Positions 47,283 to 59,581 are shown, counted from the stretch's first letter. The stretch is 64,000 nucleotides of DNA from Ophryocystis elektroscirrha (GCA_030141585.1 JAQIFP010000007.1:57065-121064); one strand, 5' to 3'. A program made the numbers and translations. Notes: generated from the letters alone by a model not told the origin.

Positions 47283-47867
47283 TATTGTATCAATTTTATT
47301 AGTAATAATATCATACTTGTTTCAATTTTCTTTCACGTTCCTTATTTATATTAACTTTAAGAGTGGATCGAGCAATAGGTTTAACATCTAAAACTTTTCC
47401 TTCTGCATCAATTTCCCGTCCTAACCGATCAAACCTTAAGGGTTTGGCAGAAGGAAGTAAACGGACTACTGCAGCGACAGGATTACTTTGACTGGATGCA
47501 CGGCTAGCTGCTGCAGCCTTTAAATTTTTCATTTGCTCTTGGACTTGTTTTTGCAATGCAAGAGCTTGTTTGGCTTTTTCAATAGCAGCTTTTGCTGCTT
47601 CAGATGACATTGAAACATTGTTGTCTTTTATCGGTTCATTTTCCTTTTGAATTTCTTTAACTTTTGGGGCATCATTCTGTTCAGATACACTTTTTGAAGC
47701 ATCAACTTTTGTTTCAAAACCAGAAACACAAGCAGACTAATATGACAAAATATATGTAACATAATATTTACTTGTCCCCAACGAGTTTTTCTCGATTTGC
47801 GCTGTCTTTCTAATGAAGAATTCACCTTGCGCGATTCACTTTTCAACTTGCTTTCGGATCTACTCAT
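45634..47867 (-). CDS. U4/U6 snRNP splicing factor Prp3
   Basis: Component of the U4/U6.U5 tri-snRNP. The start at 47867 gives MSRSESKLKSESRK and RKTRWGQ, then an Ala/Lys-rich helix, FDRLGREIDAEGKVLDVKP, NPALNKWFDSSLPANSKLRRKGLSFVEKGYYADKE, PDVEWWDQPLL, HPVPIEPVVDLAKP, TAKEQEKLRRRKR, KIRMGLIPPPPPTVRLSNLARVLG and IEKEVLKQVEKRKKDHEERN. The C-terminal DUF1115 domain shows GNMIVVEG, KKYTNLLLRRIKW and NSAYCRLLWQGVVKTRSFKQW. Every landmark of PRPF3 is present. Eight or so exons; one intron contains a (TA)21 run. Stop TAA at 45634-45636. Confidence 0.93.
47238..47279. repeat. (TA)n microsatellite in a Prp3 intron
   Basis: About 21 uninterrupted TA units at 47238-47279. Confidence 0.95.
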
Positions 47868-48123
47868 CAAAAATCAAAGAACGAAGAACTAGTTAAATAA
47901 ACAAAACCTTTTTTGACCTTACTTGCATGGAAATGGTTTGAAAAAAAATTTGATTATTTCAGCTATTATTAGTAGTGTACCTGTCACTTTTCAATTTATA
48001 TATTTTTTTAACTACGTATATTTTACAACTTGCTATTGCAACATGATTGAAGTTTATAATTTTTAACTTGTTTTAACAATGCATGAATTAAAAAAAAAAT
48101 TGTTTGCGCAGTGTGCTTGTGTA

Positions 48124-49185
48124 TTATACACTAGTCAATTTATTATTAGTTGTTTTTCTAGCCATTTTTAAAGATGACGCAGTTGGTTTCAAATAAGAAG
48201 GAGAACTATTACTAGCCATTGGTTTCAATGATTTTTTTACAATAAGTTTCTTAAACGTTTTAATTTTTCTATTGTAATTGTACGGCTGATATAAACTTGG
48301 TAAAAGTTGGTCTTTTAATTTGAGTAATGTAGCCAAATCTTTGGCTGTAACATAATTCCTAGATCCATTTACTATTTCTTTTAAATCACCAATATCGGAG
48401 TTTCTCAGAAAATAGTTTTTATAAGATTGTGGGTCTGATGGAGTTCTTTCATGCTGTTTACTTTCAGCTGTGGACTCTTTATTTTCAAAACAGAAATTCG
48501 CCGATTTAGGCGTTTCTATTAGTGCAATCGTTTTAACTGCCGAGCTTGGAACTGGATTTTTGATAGTTTGCTCGTTGGGAGTTAAATCAAATTTGTTGCT
48601 ATAAGTGTCATTATTAGTCAAATTATTGGAATCGTGTTGTAAAGCTATTTCTTGAATCTGAAAAAAATATTAATAAGATTTAATTAATTATTATTAATAA
48701 TATTATAAGTTTATATAATATTTGCAATATTATACGTTCATTACCTGATTTATGAGGGATTCGTTCTCTATTTTTAAATATTTGTAAACTCTATCTAAAG
48801 CATAATATCTTTTAAGTAAATCTGATAAGGACATAAACGCTCTATAGTTTGGGTCTTTTTCCGATTCAATTTGAACTAGTACATTGGTTTGAGAAATCAT
48901 TTCACCGTTTGGTAACATCAATACTTTGTCACTTTGATTTAAATCAGACTTTTTTGACAATATTAAATCTTTAATATCATTATTTTTGTTCTTAAATAAA
49001 GCTGATTCAACTGGAATTTTACTCTCTATAAGAGGTTCAATTATTGTGTATTTGGGACTCCTTGTTGGAATAATGAAGCCATTTTGAAACTGGTCAATTG
49101 TTGATGGTTTAGGATAAACATATGGTAATAAGTTTAACGCAGATGGATAGCTTTTTAATTGTCCTAACTGAGCTGTATCAATCAT
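48124..49185 (-). CDS. Hypothetical protein, largely disordered
   Basis: Two exons give about 325 residues. Exon 1 (49185 down to about 48745) has a possible ordered patch, RAFMSLSDLLKRYYALDRVYKYLKIENESLINQ, with a helical heptad pattern. After an intron of about 85 bp, exon 2 reads IQEIALQHDSNNL and continues as a Ser/Thr/Asn-rich region with one helical patch (YVTAKDLATLLKLKDQLLPSLY) and a basic C-terminal tail (KTFKKLIVKKSLKP ... MARKTTNNKLTSV). No signal peptide, membrane segment or known domain is seen. The clean intron and lack of stops argue that it is real. Confidence 0.6.
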
Positions 49186-49518
49186 ATCAATATTTTTTAA
49201 TCATATTTCAGCCACATATCGTCTGCATTATACATTTGTGGTTGGTTTATATTTTTGACATATAATCGTTACGCATTCACACATCAAATACAGCTATAAC
49301 TATAAAATGTATAAAAACCATACAATGTAAAAAAATGTGATAAAGTTACAACTTAACAATAATCATTTATTAAAAATTTTACTATAATGTCAATATATCA
49401 TAGTTGTGTTAAACTTATTACTATTTTAATATGTTTACAATTGTTATTAATGGGACATCTGGAATTCTGTATTGATCCTGTATTGAAAGGATTACCGAAA
49501 ACAATAATATAATACGCT
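49186..49518. promoter_or_regulatory. Divergent intergenic region upstream of uS11
   Basis: 333 bp between divergent starts. AT-rich; no clear motif recognised. Confidence 0.4.
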
Positions 49519-49968
49519 ATGGCTCCTAAAAAAACTAAACAACCAGCAGAAGTTGTAAATCTAGGGCCAAAGGCTGTTGATGGCGAAAATGTTTTTGGAG
49601 TTGCACATATATACGCAACATTTAATGACACCTTTATTCACGTGACAGATTTATCTGGAAGAGAAACTATAGTACGAGTTACTGGGGGTATGAAGGTAAA
49701 AGCCGATAGAGATGAATCATCTCCGTATGCCGCTATGATGGCTGCTCAAGATGTTGTTAAAAGATGCCAAGAACTTGGTATTACTGCTGTTCACGTTAAG
49801 CTTCGAGCAAGTGGTGGCACCAAATCTAAAACCCCAGGACCAGGTGCTCAAGCAGCTCTCCGTGCTTTAGCTCGTGCAGGCTTGAAAATAGGAAGAATTG
49901 AGGATGCTACACCCATACCTACTGATTCTACACGTAGAAAAGCAGGTCGTCGTGGTAGACGTCTATAA
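49519..49968 (+). CDS. Small-subunit ribosomal protein uS11 (S14)
   Basis: A complete 150-codon frame without introns (149 residues). The 40S platform protein uS11: [23 protein letters not shown], then [58 protein letters not shown] and the C-terminal [18 protein letters not shown], a near-invariant eukaryotic signature. Its base composition is more GC-rich than its neighbours, as expected for a highly expressed gene under codon selection. Confidence 0.98.
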   Translation: MAPKKTKQPAEVVNLGPKAVDGENVFGVAHIYATFNDTFIHVTDLSGRETIVRVTGGMKVKADRDESSPYAAMMAAQDVVKRCQELGITAVHVKLRASGGTKSKTPGPGAQAALRALARAGLKIGRIEDATPIPTDSTRRKAGRRGRRL

Positions 49969-50652
49969 ATTGATCCATTGCTTCTTGAGTTACAATTACT
50001 CTTAAATTTTAGTTTTTATGAATTAATAATTTAAATCGACTAACTAAATCATAATACTATGAATTCCAATAAATTTAATCTAATAATTCTTAAGCTGATA
50101 GAATTACCATTTTATGAATTTAAAAAAATATTATGACTAAATTTACAAAACTAAAATAATTATGACGCAATAATATAACGCCGCTAATAGTAGATCTGAT
50201 CATAAATTCACATGTTTAGTATCAATATCTATATATTAATTTATTCTTAAAACAATTTTTTCAATTATGCAAAAAGTTGCACAAACTTTTTTTAATGAAG
50301 AAAACATATAAAACTGAACAAATACTCAAAGCTCAGAAAAAACCTTATGCGACTCTAAATTTCTTAGATTATTGCGAGTATTTATATTTTTGAAGTTACG
50401 TAAAAAGCTTTGCTTATCTGGTATTTTTATTGTGAAATAATTTCTTTATTGTTCTTTGAGCGATTTTCTTAATATTGTGTTATGTGAATGCCGCAAAATC
50501 TAAAAATTGCACATTATTGTAATATTATTAGCATAGCGTTACTAAAGTGACAAGTATGTTTCAATGTAAACAGAAATACTGTGATGGTATGAAATTTTAA
50601 AATTAAAGGAGCCTAAAACAATATTTCAAATTATTCGAATAATTTTGAGGTA
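49969..50652. other. Intergenic region after uS11
   Basis: 684 bp between two co-oriented genes. AT-rich. No gene or structured RNA recognised. Confidence 0.4.
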
Positions 50653-51373
50653 ATGACGTTCCTGCAGCAAGTAAAAAAAAAGTTAATATCGTCGAATTCC
50701 AACATAAATTTTGCTTTAAATCCACATAGCAAAATAAATTTTGCTGCTCCTAAATCAAAAACTGCAATAAAAAAACTAAATAGATCTCAACAGAAACACA
50801 TAGTGAATGGTTCAAAACCAGACACAACTATATTTTTGAATCCTGCATTTAATCTTAAACTCTGGCTTGCAAATAAATTAGCTTTATCTCATCCAAATTT
50901 GTCTCTTAGTTTAGTTCGTTCCTCTAATCCGTCTGATAAAACTAATTTTAAGCAGTGTAATTACTGTGGTAGTATTTCCATACCATCAAAAAATAGCGAG
51001 ACTCTAGAAATAAAAAAAAAAAACCCTAAACTTGTAAGTTACACAATCAAACGTTTAGTTTATAGAGTTCATAAAAAAAAAATTAAAACTAATCTTATTA
51101 ATTAAACAGGCTCATAAATGCTTTGTATGCAAAAGTATTTCATACTGTAAAATAAAACCGTCGTTTCCAAAGGAAAAACCACAAAAACTAAAAATAGAGG
51201 CAAAGATAAATGAAATTGATTTTAAACCCTCTAATTTAGAGCTAACAGAAGTGAAACGCGTAAATAATTTGAGATCACTGACAAAAAGTCATATCGCATC
51301 CAAAAATACCAAGGAAACCAGCGTTTCAGTGAAATCTACGAATGATTTATTATTAAATTTTTTGAGTGATTGA
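50653..51373 (+). CDS. Zinc-ribbon protein resembling Rpr2/Snm1 (RNase P/MRP subunit)
   Basis: Exon 1 encodes a basic protein with LKLWLANKLALSHPNLSLSLVR, then CNYCGS and YTIKRLVYR. A 43-bp intron (51067-51109) removes an AT-rich segment, and exon 2 begins AHKCFVCKS, supplying the second Cys pair. The pattern helix, C-x2-C, then RLVY and C-x2-C is that of the Rpr2/Rpp21/Snm1 zinc ribbon, which binds the catalytic RNA in RNase P or RNase MRP. The C-terminal tail is Lys/Ser-rich with no domain. Total about 225 residues. The stop TGA at 51371-51373 lies only 3 bp before the next ATG. The second Cys pair appears only if the intron is removed, which supports the splice. Confidence 0.6.
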
Positions 51374-51376
51374 AAT

Positions 51377-52867
51377 ATGTTTCTTGTGTACTGTTGGCTC
51401 TACTTATTTTCAATATCTGAGCAAAGTTTGCTTATAAATAAAAATGAAGTTATTCAATTAATGTCGCCAAATAGCTATAAATTCAATAAATTACATCATT
51501 CTTTTATACGGCTGACAGCTTATAGTAATATTGATTTAGTGACGGAAAATAACAGTTTGACTGACTTATCGATATATAATAAAGTCAAACTATACGAATT
51601 ACCTAAAGACTTACTCGTTAGAAATGCATTTAACTTGATTCCAGATGACATATGCATTGCATTTTCTGATACTGCAAGTAGTGATTGTACAAAAGTGTTT
51701 GAAAATCTTCCTCAATATACTATATGTGGAGGATTGGTCTATTTACCCAGCATATCTGAAAAACATGATGAACTGAAAAAACATATATTAGTGTTTAGTT
51801 TAACTGAAGAAATTATTCGCTTCCTCAAATCTGCAACCAAGAAAAACCCTTACGTTTGCTTTAAGCAAAAAAAAACTATTGATTTCTTAAACTATTTAGA
51901 TTTTTATGAAGGTATTCAAATAATTAACAAAAATAAAATATATACATCATGGTGTCAAATAGGCTCTACAATTATTCAAATAAGAAACTTTCAATCAAAA
52001 TTACCAGTCAGAACAGTTATTAACCCTGGATGGAAGCTTAGTTTAACATTAGGTACTTTTTTTTTCAAATCTAATATTTTTTTATAGAAGGGTTTCATTT
52101 TAATCAAAACTCTAATTTAATTTCTTTAAAAACCAGAAACTGTCTGGGTATGTTGCACAATAATAATTATAATAATATTAATAATAATTATTTTTTCAGG
52201 TTTTTACGATATGAATCAATTTGAGTCTACAGCTGCTAATTATCATGTTCCTAAAGCTAATGGTGTTCTTGATTCAATAAACTTCAATATAGAAAAAACT
52301 TTTACAAAAAATATAACTGAGTAAAAACTTTATTGTAATATATTTGAACTTTTAGCTTAAAGGTTTTTGACCAAGAACATTCTAATGAAGGTGTTAATGA
52401 GGCAAGCAATCATGAATGTAATTCTCCGATAATAGCGTGAAGATAATATGCTTAGTGTAGGATTGCTGGGGTATTATAACAGATATGATCAAACTTTATC
52501 AGAAAATATCATGTCTGTTTTTATTCTCTTAAACAAGAGTTAAATGGAATTGACTTGGGAGAAGTTCTGTTTGTTTTGGGTATCAATTATTTGGAATATA
52601 CATTTATAGATAACACCGATACTGTTCAGATTATAGGATTTATAATAGTTGGGCTTATGGTACTTCCATTAATTTCCGGTATAACATTAACTTGTTATAT
52701 GTATCGCCATCGTAAATTGAGGCAAAAGCTACGCCAAATAAGATTAGTTCAGCAAAGAGATGAGGTATTAAAGATAATTTTAACTTATATTATAGATTGA
52801 GCAAAGATTACTGGAAAGTGTGGGCTACAATGAGACTAGCTCAGACGAAGGTTTAGAACTATTTTAG
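51377..52867 (+). CDS. Putative type I membrane protein, function unknown
   Basis: The first exon opens with a signal peptide (MFLVYCWLYLFSISEQSLL) and an ectodomain of about 220 residues with several cysteines (DDICIAF, SSDCTKVF, YTICGGL, YVCFKQK, YTSWCQIG). It continues through short exons (EGFHFNQNSNLISLKTRNCLG, FYDMNQFESTAANYH). A single transmembrane segment follows at about 52627-52700 (IIGFIIVGLMVLPLISGITLTC), then a short basic-then-acidic cytoplasmic tail, YRHRKLRQKLRQIRLVQQRDE, ending GYNETSSDEGLELF at 52865-52867. Joins near 52420-52550 could not be resolved. I recognise no family. Layout and tail suggest a surface or secretory-organelle receptor, which is inference. Confidence 0.55.
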
Positions 52868-52893
52868 TTGTACTGTGAATACTGTAAGTGAAT

Positions 52894-55800
52894 TTAATTT
52901 TGTATTCTTGTAACGCAGGAAGCACCATTCACAAATGATGTTCTGAAGAATTTTTACATTTATGTATTTTTTTGTTAATAAGTGTATGTTACGTAATTTT
53001 AGACTACCTGAAAAGTACATCCGCATATGTGAAAAAATCTTCTTTTAAAGATATAACGATAAATTGTGAATTTTGAAATTGAGTTTTTATTAAGCATCCT
53101 TATTTGCATATATATTGTATAAATTATATACCTAATTTTTGTGTGTAATTTAAATCTAAAGCGGCGTCAATTTCATCAAGAATGTACATAGGTGCGGGCT
53201 TTAAAAACATTAAAAATTATGTAAAAACTTACTTTATATTTGGATAAAGCCATAATGAAAGAAAATGCTAATAAAGCTCTCTGACCTCCAGAAAGTTCAG
53301 TTAAAGATGATTGTTTTGTGCCATGTAATTTGACCTATATCAACTAATAAGCAAACTATGCATACCGTCAAATACAATCCCAACTTTATATCATCTTCAT
53401 TAGTAGATTTGATTTGGGCGTCGCTTCCAGGTAATAGAACAGAAAATATTGCATTAAAATGATTATTGACCTATATATACGTGATGATACATTTCTATAA
53501 CTTACTTTTTGAGAACATTGATTTAGTGTTAAAATTTTCTTTCTGTCTAGCTCTTCCATAAATTGTTCTAATTTGTTTTTATCTCGAAGTAGTTGCTCTT
53601 TTTTAGATTGCAATGACTATTAATATATTTCTACGATAATTTATACCTCAAATTCTTTTTCCCAAATTTCAAGCGTAGTAGAAACATCTTTTTGACCTTT
53701 GAATCCAAGATGATCCAATTTATTATTAAGTTCCTCACGCTTTGCGTACATCTCTAAAAAAGATGATTGGCATTTGATAAATTACGTTTCACGTTGGTTT
53801 CTGAAAAATCTTTTTCAGAGTACAAAGTATCCAAATTTAATAACCAGGGATTTTCTCGAGCCAATGAAGATTGATTCTATTGTAATAGAATAATATTGTT
53901 GATTAATTCATACTTTTTTGTACTCTGAATCAACGTCGCAAATGTCTTGATATTTTGTTTCCAACTAAGAAAATATTTATAGCTTATCAAAACACTACTT
54001 TGGCTATTTTAGCTTCATTTTCCGATATTTGAATTTCTAGCTGACTTTTTTGATTTTCCATGCTTCGGACAGTAGAGTTTTTATCTTTAATCAGTTGGTT
54101 AATCTCGTTATATTTTTCTGTTAACTCGCTCAAAGTTTTTTTCTAAAATCAAGAATTGTATAAAAATATAACCAATAATTTAATTAATGTTCGCTATAAA
54201 AGCAAATTACCAAATTCGTTTCTTCTGCTACCAACTTAACAATTTCTTTTTCAAAATCTTCGAGTTTTTGTTTAACATTCATATTTTCCTTTTCCCAGTA
54301 AGTTACTTGATTTTCCAAAGAGCTCAATTCAAATGAGAAGTCGGCAGATGTCTATTAAGCGATAAAGGTTTATTTTACTACTTTGTGAATATCCGCTAAT
54401 TCTTTGTTAAATTTTTCTAATTTAGCTTCAGCCTCTTTCAATTCTTTTTCATAATTTTTTTGCTACAAATTTATGAAACTTTGTTGAAATTTAATTACAG
54501 TTAATTTGCGATTTTCTACTTGCAATTCATTCAATGATTTTTTAAGCTCAGGTATTTTAATTTGAATATGTTCTTCAATTTCTGCATCAATTGTCTTCAA
54601 TTTTGCCACAGTCTCTTTGATTTTGTTAGTTAGAGAAAAATCTTCTTCAGAATAGTTTGTTGACTCTAATTGTTTCAAAAAATCCTATAATTTGATTATA
54701 TATATTCACTGAAATACTTCTTTCTTCAAAATAGATAACTTCAAAATGTTCAGTTTTTGCTGCAATGCTTCATATTCCTTCATTTTTTCAGTCAGTTTGA
54801 TTAGTTTAGGCTTTAAGTTTCTGGTAAATAATAAACTATGTGTAGCACGTTTTACTTCAATTCTGTTTTTAACCTCAATTCAGCATTTTGTGCATCCTTA
54901 AACTTAGTGAAAGTTGAAAGTAAACCTCCTAATCCAGATTGAGATCCTCCACTGATAGAGCCGGAAGGGTTATACTGGTCTCCTTGTAACGTAATAGATA
55001 CTGATTTTATTTTAGGATGAGTGGATATCTAATTTTTTTTTTTTATATATAGATTTTATATACTTGCTGTCCCAGCACTTTGGAGTTACATATGTAAGAA
55101 TGTCCAAATACGTATGTTAATGCTTTAATATAATCTTTAGACTTTACTCTATAAAATACAAAATTTATACAAGTAAATTTGATTCATGTTATTTGTCACA
55201 CGAATCACCATATGCAGCTACATCTTACTTGATAACATCTAAAGGGCGCATAATATTCTCTGAATCTGGTTGCTGGTTAAGGATTTTTTTAACGTTCTCT
55301 AAAATCTGCATATATGTAAATAATAATAATTAAAACCTCTTGAGAAAATTCAGCAACATTTATTCTATTTAAAGGAATGCATGTAACTCTGCGAATACTT
55401 TTGTAACGTTCTAACACGTTTTTTGCAATATTGTCATCTTTCACGACAATATACAAAAGCCTAGATTTTCCAGCTTCCTAAAAAAACAAATATTAATAAC
55501 GTTCATTACTTCTAAGGCTGTCATGTAATTGTGACGAGTATCATCTATGTCAAAAAGCTCTATGGCGAGTCCATGAATCTAATGAGCATTAATCATTCAA
55601 TGATTATCTTACTCCGTCGAGCTCATCAGGTGAAACTTCCGTGTGATATTTATTAATCAAATGAATTTTTGGCTTTAAATTGATTATTTCATCTTCAATG
55701 CCTGAAATTTGAACTTCCAAAGATTGTATTTCAGTCTATTACACACAGGTAGCTTCAAAAAATATCATACTTTAACTTTAATTAATTCTTCCAACTGTGG

Positions 55801-57652
55801 CTTCATCTGACTTATAGATTGCTCTAACTCAGTTTTTTCTCTTTTATTTTTTTCAAGCTCATTTGTGCATTTTTTGATATCCTTTCTTCGTGTTAATTAG
55901 TGTATTAACTTACATTAAGCATTTCAATACGTTTATTGTCATTTCCTTGAATTTGACTATTCCATTCACTGTTGAATGGTTTACTTATTTTTAATATTTA
56001 CTTTATTAACGATTCTAACGTGCTTTTTTCAGACTTTAACGAATTTAACTTAATTTCCGCTAATGTCAATTGTTCTCTCGTGCTCGATTGTTGAGGGTTT
56101 GATGATATCCCAGTCCGAAGCTCCTCAAGTAAACATTTAATCGATGAAACACGGTTAGAATGTATTTTAATGGAATTATTAATAACATTTATTTTTTCAA
56201 CTTTACTTTTGGATTTTTCTGTAAATTTATTCTGCTTTTGTCTTGCTTGCTCCATATTTTGTATACTTAATTTTAACTCCTTAATAAGTTGCTCCTAGTA
56301 CAAAGTATTTTACTTCAAATGAAATGCTATACTTTTGTTTTTTTCGCTTCTTGAATAGATACTTTTATATTTGTAATCGTCTAAGCTAATTTAAAGTCTG
56401 TCTTGTAATATTACTTTTTCTTTTTCTTTAATTGATATTTTGTAATTTTCTAAGACGTTTGCTTCAGTTTCAACATGCTATAGGGATATTAAAAGTCACC
56501 GAAATTCATACTTTAGTTTTAATGTAATTAGATAAATCTGTTTCAAGTTTTTTTAGGTTATGAGTCAATTTAGAGTTTTCCGCTTGGAAATTATCAAGCA
56601 AACTTTTTGATTCATCTTTTTGTACATTAAAATTATTCTGTTATATTACTTAAGGTTTCTGAATTATTTTCTAGTAAAAGACCCAGTCTGAATACAAATT
56701 GTGAAATATTGTATTACTTACTTGAAGTATGTGTGAGCAGTACAAAACCTTTGTACCGAAGACAGCTCTTCATTCATTTGACGCCATGCGACTTGCTCCT
56801 GTCTGATAATTTATTCGCATATTAACTTTTAGTACTGTTTCTGTCTCATCTGTGTTAAGTTAGGCTGAATTTCTTTTTCTAGTACATTTTCTATATCTTG
56901 AAGCTAGTTCAATATATTAAATAATTAAGTAATTATTCACTTTAGACTGTTTCAAGCTTATTTTTTTCATGCATTCTGTTCGCTTGGTTTCATATAAACG
57001 TGTTCCAGCCGCTTCTTCAACCATTGCTAAAATTTCAACTGGTTTCATATTGATAACTCTTGAAATACATCCCTATATGTGGTGGGTGTAAGAGCAAACT
57101 GTTTAATTACTTGCATCACTAAAAAATGAGGATTATTAACATTAAGTTGGGCAGATTGAAGAACGGAAGCAACATCTGATGCTCTTGCTATGTGTCCGTT
57201 CATAATAAATCTATCTCTTCCGCCAATAGCAATCTGAATACAGTATAACTAGTTACGTCAAAATTTACCTGTCGACTAATGGTTATTTTAGGAAAATTCT
57301 CCATACGCACTGGAGAAGTTGATTTATCTTCATTGTTAAAAATTAAAGTTACCTATATATTTTAAATTGAAATTGATTTAATTATTACACTAGCTTTTGT
57401 GATTCCAGCTTGCCCTTGTTTATAAATCAGTTCTTCAATTTTCATTATCCGCATCTATTATCTTCAAAAATGTTATGGTATTACCTGCTGCAAAGATTTA
57501 ATACCCATAACAAAGCAAATAGCGTCCAGAATATTAGATTTTCCAGTACCGTTAAGACCACTTATTGCATTAAATTGCTTATGTAATAAACCTATGGTAG
57601 TTTTTGTTGCATAGCTTTTGAATCCGTCAATGACAATTTCTTCAAGATGCAT
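52894..57652 (-). CDS. Condensin subunit SMC2
   Basis: Core ATPase of condensin, needed for chromosome compaction. The N-terminal head reads [41 protein letters not shown] (Walker A), [11 protein letters not shown] and VNMKPxEIL-like [24 protein letters not shown]. Long coiled coils follow, with a hinge near 54900-55620 ([32 protein letters not shown]). The C-terminal head has the signature [32 protein letters not shown], then Walker [21 protein letters not shown], and ends [14 protein letters not shown] at 52894. QGxISxVxNMKP and the C-terminal end identify SMC2 rather than SMC1/3/4. About thirty very short introns cut it. Its stop is 26 bp from the convergent membrane-protein gene. Confidence 0.95.
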
Positions 57653-57905
57653 GATTTATAGATAATTAACAGTGACGTTCCGAAAATTTATTTTGAAAAT
57701 AAATTGTAATTGTGAATGTTCATAATATATATATATACATAATAATACAAATTCGAGCCCAATCCTATTTACCTAAATCTATCAAGGTTGCATTTTGTGA
57801 ATTAGGTTTAAGAAGTTAAATTTGATGACATATAAATACAGATTTATTTAAAATTGCAATAAAAAAAATTCTATAATCAGATGAGTAATTTTTTACTCTA
57901 TTAAA

Positions 57906-59156
57906 TCAATATACATATTTTTTCTCATATAAACTTTGAGTTTCTGAAGCACTGGCAGCACCTCCTTCATATTTGCCTAATTGAGCTTCTCCATTAGCTT
58001 TTGCTCTAGTTAATAGAACATTTTGAGCTTTGGATAAATTTTCTGATTTACCTTCCCAAGATTTGATACACGAAGCTTGAAGAGCACGTCCATAAGAGAA
58101 TGAAAGTTTGCATGGGAGCTTGCTGATTTTATTCATAGCGTTCAAATTGAGTGTTGCTGATTCCTCTGATTGACCTCCACTAAGGAAGAAGACACCTGGT
58201 AGAGCACAAGGAACAGTTCGACTTAATGTACGAACAGTATAAAAAGCTACTTCTTCTGGTTTGGCTTGAGTAGAGCATTCATATCCGCTAGTTACCATAT
58301 TGGGTTTTAATACACAGCCTTCTAACAGAACATGATGCTGGTTTAAAGCGTGAAATACAGCAGCTAAAACTTCCTCAGTGGCCCTTGCGCACTCTTCAAT
58401 TGTGTGAGGTCCATCAGCTAATATTTCTGGTTCTACAATTGGAACCAAACGTTGCTCTTGACATATAGCAGCATAGCGAGCTAAAGAATGTGCAGTCTCT
58501 GTTATGGATAAAAGAGATGGTTTATTCTTTTTTGTGTCAATGCTTAAAACTGCTCTCCATTTAGCAAAACGTGCTCCTGCTTGATAATATTTAGCACATC
58601 TCTCTCCAAGTTTATCTAGACCTTGTGTTGCTTTTTCGTCATCAGTTCCTGGTAAAGAAACAACTCCTAAATCGACCTTGATTCCCGGAATAATTCCTTC
58701 TGCTTTAAGAAGCTCAACCATAGATTTTTTGGTCGTTGGTCCATTATCGTATAAAGTTTCTTCATAGAGAATAGCTCCAGAAATATATTTTCCAAGGCCC
58801 TTAGTAGTGAAAAGTAATTCACGATAAGCAGCTCTATTGGGCTGATTATTTTCTAGCTCTAAAGAATAAGAATCAATTTATTAATTTAATTGAGCAACAC
58901 ATAGCCATAAACACAAATTATTTAACAAAAAATAGTTTTTTTTGAAACCCCCATTAACAAAAAATAAAACTTATTTTAACTAACAACTTACTAATGCTTT
59001 GAAAACGCTTTCCAATTGTCCCCGTTGACTCATCAGCTGCTAAAATACCCTTTCCAGGAGTAGCTAAAGCTTTGGCTGTTGCAGCAAGTTCAGCGGCGAT
59101 TTCTTGAGAAAATGAAGCAGGCTAAAAATTTGATATTATTAATAATTTTTTACCAT
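57906..59156 (-). CDS. Fructose-bisphosphate aldolase, class I
   Basis: Cleaves fructose-1,6-bisphosphate in glycolysis; in apicomplexans it has also been proposed to link adhesins to actin. Exons give [43 protein letters not shown], then [64 protein letters not shown] (active-site Lys) and [11 protein letters not shown] with the Schiff-base lysine, then [13 protein letters not shown], and the terminal Tyr (YEKKYVY) that closes over the active site. All catalytic residues are intact. The start codon at 59154-59156 is directly followed by a 33-bp intron, so exon 1 codes for Met only; splicing yields [10 protein letters not shown] second intron of about 130 bp lies after QSI. Its codon use is more GC-rich than neighbours. 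Confidence 0.95.
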
Positions 59157-59581
59157 TGTGAATCAGTTATAGTTAGTAAAGTATTAACGGTACCAGGAGC
59201 AGTCCCACTTATAATATTTACATGTTTGAAAAACAAAATAACATAACAAAATTTAAAAAAAATTAAATATCTTTTAATACGCATATAATAATTTGTAATT
59301 CGTTTAAAAGGTTGATGCTACTGTTTAAACTATAATCTGTATTTAATATTAACACAAATAATAATTATTTTAAAAAAATATCTAAATAACAAAAATACTT
59401 ATTTAATTTTGGCATTTCACTCGAAATATAGATATCATGAGATAACTGAAACAGCTGAATAATATATACATATTATAATTAGTTAATCAATATTAGTTTG
59501 CGGAGTTATCTATATATTTTCAATAATCTTAAATAGGACCTGGAATTTATTTTATAACAATAAGTCAATAGGTTTTCACAA
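59157..59581. promoter_or_regulatory. Divergent intergenic region, aldolase / NELF-C/D-like gene
   Basis: 425 bp between divergent starts. AT-rich; nothing further recognised. Confidence 0.4.
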
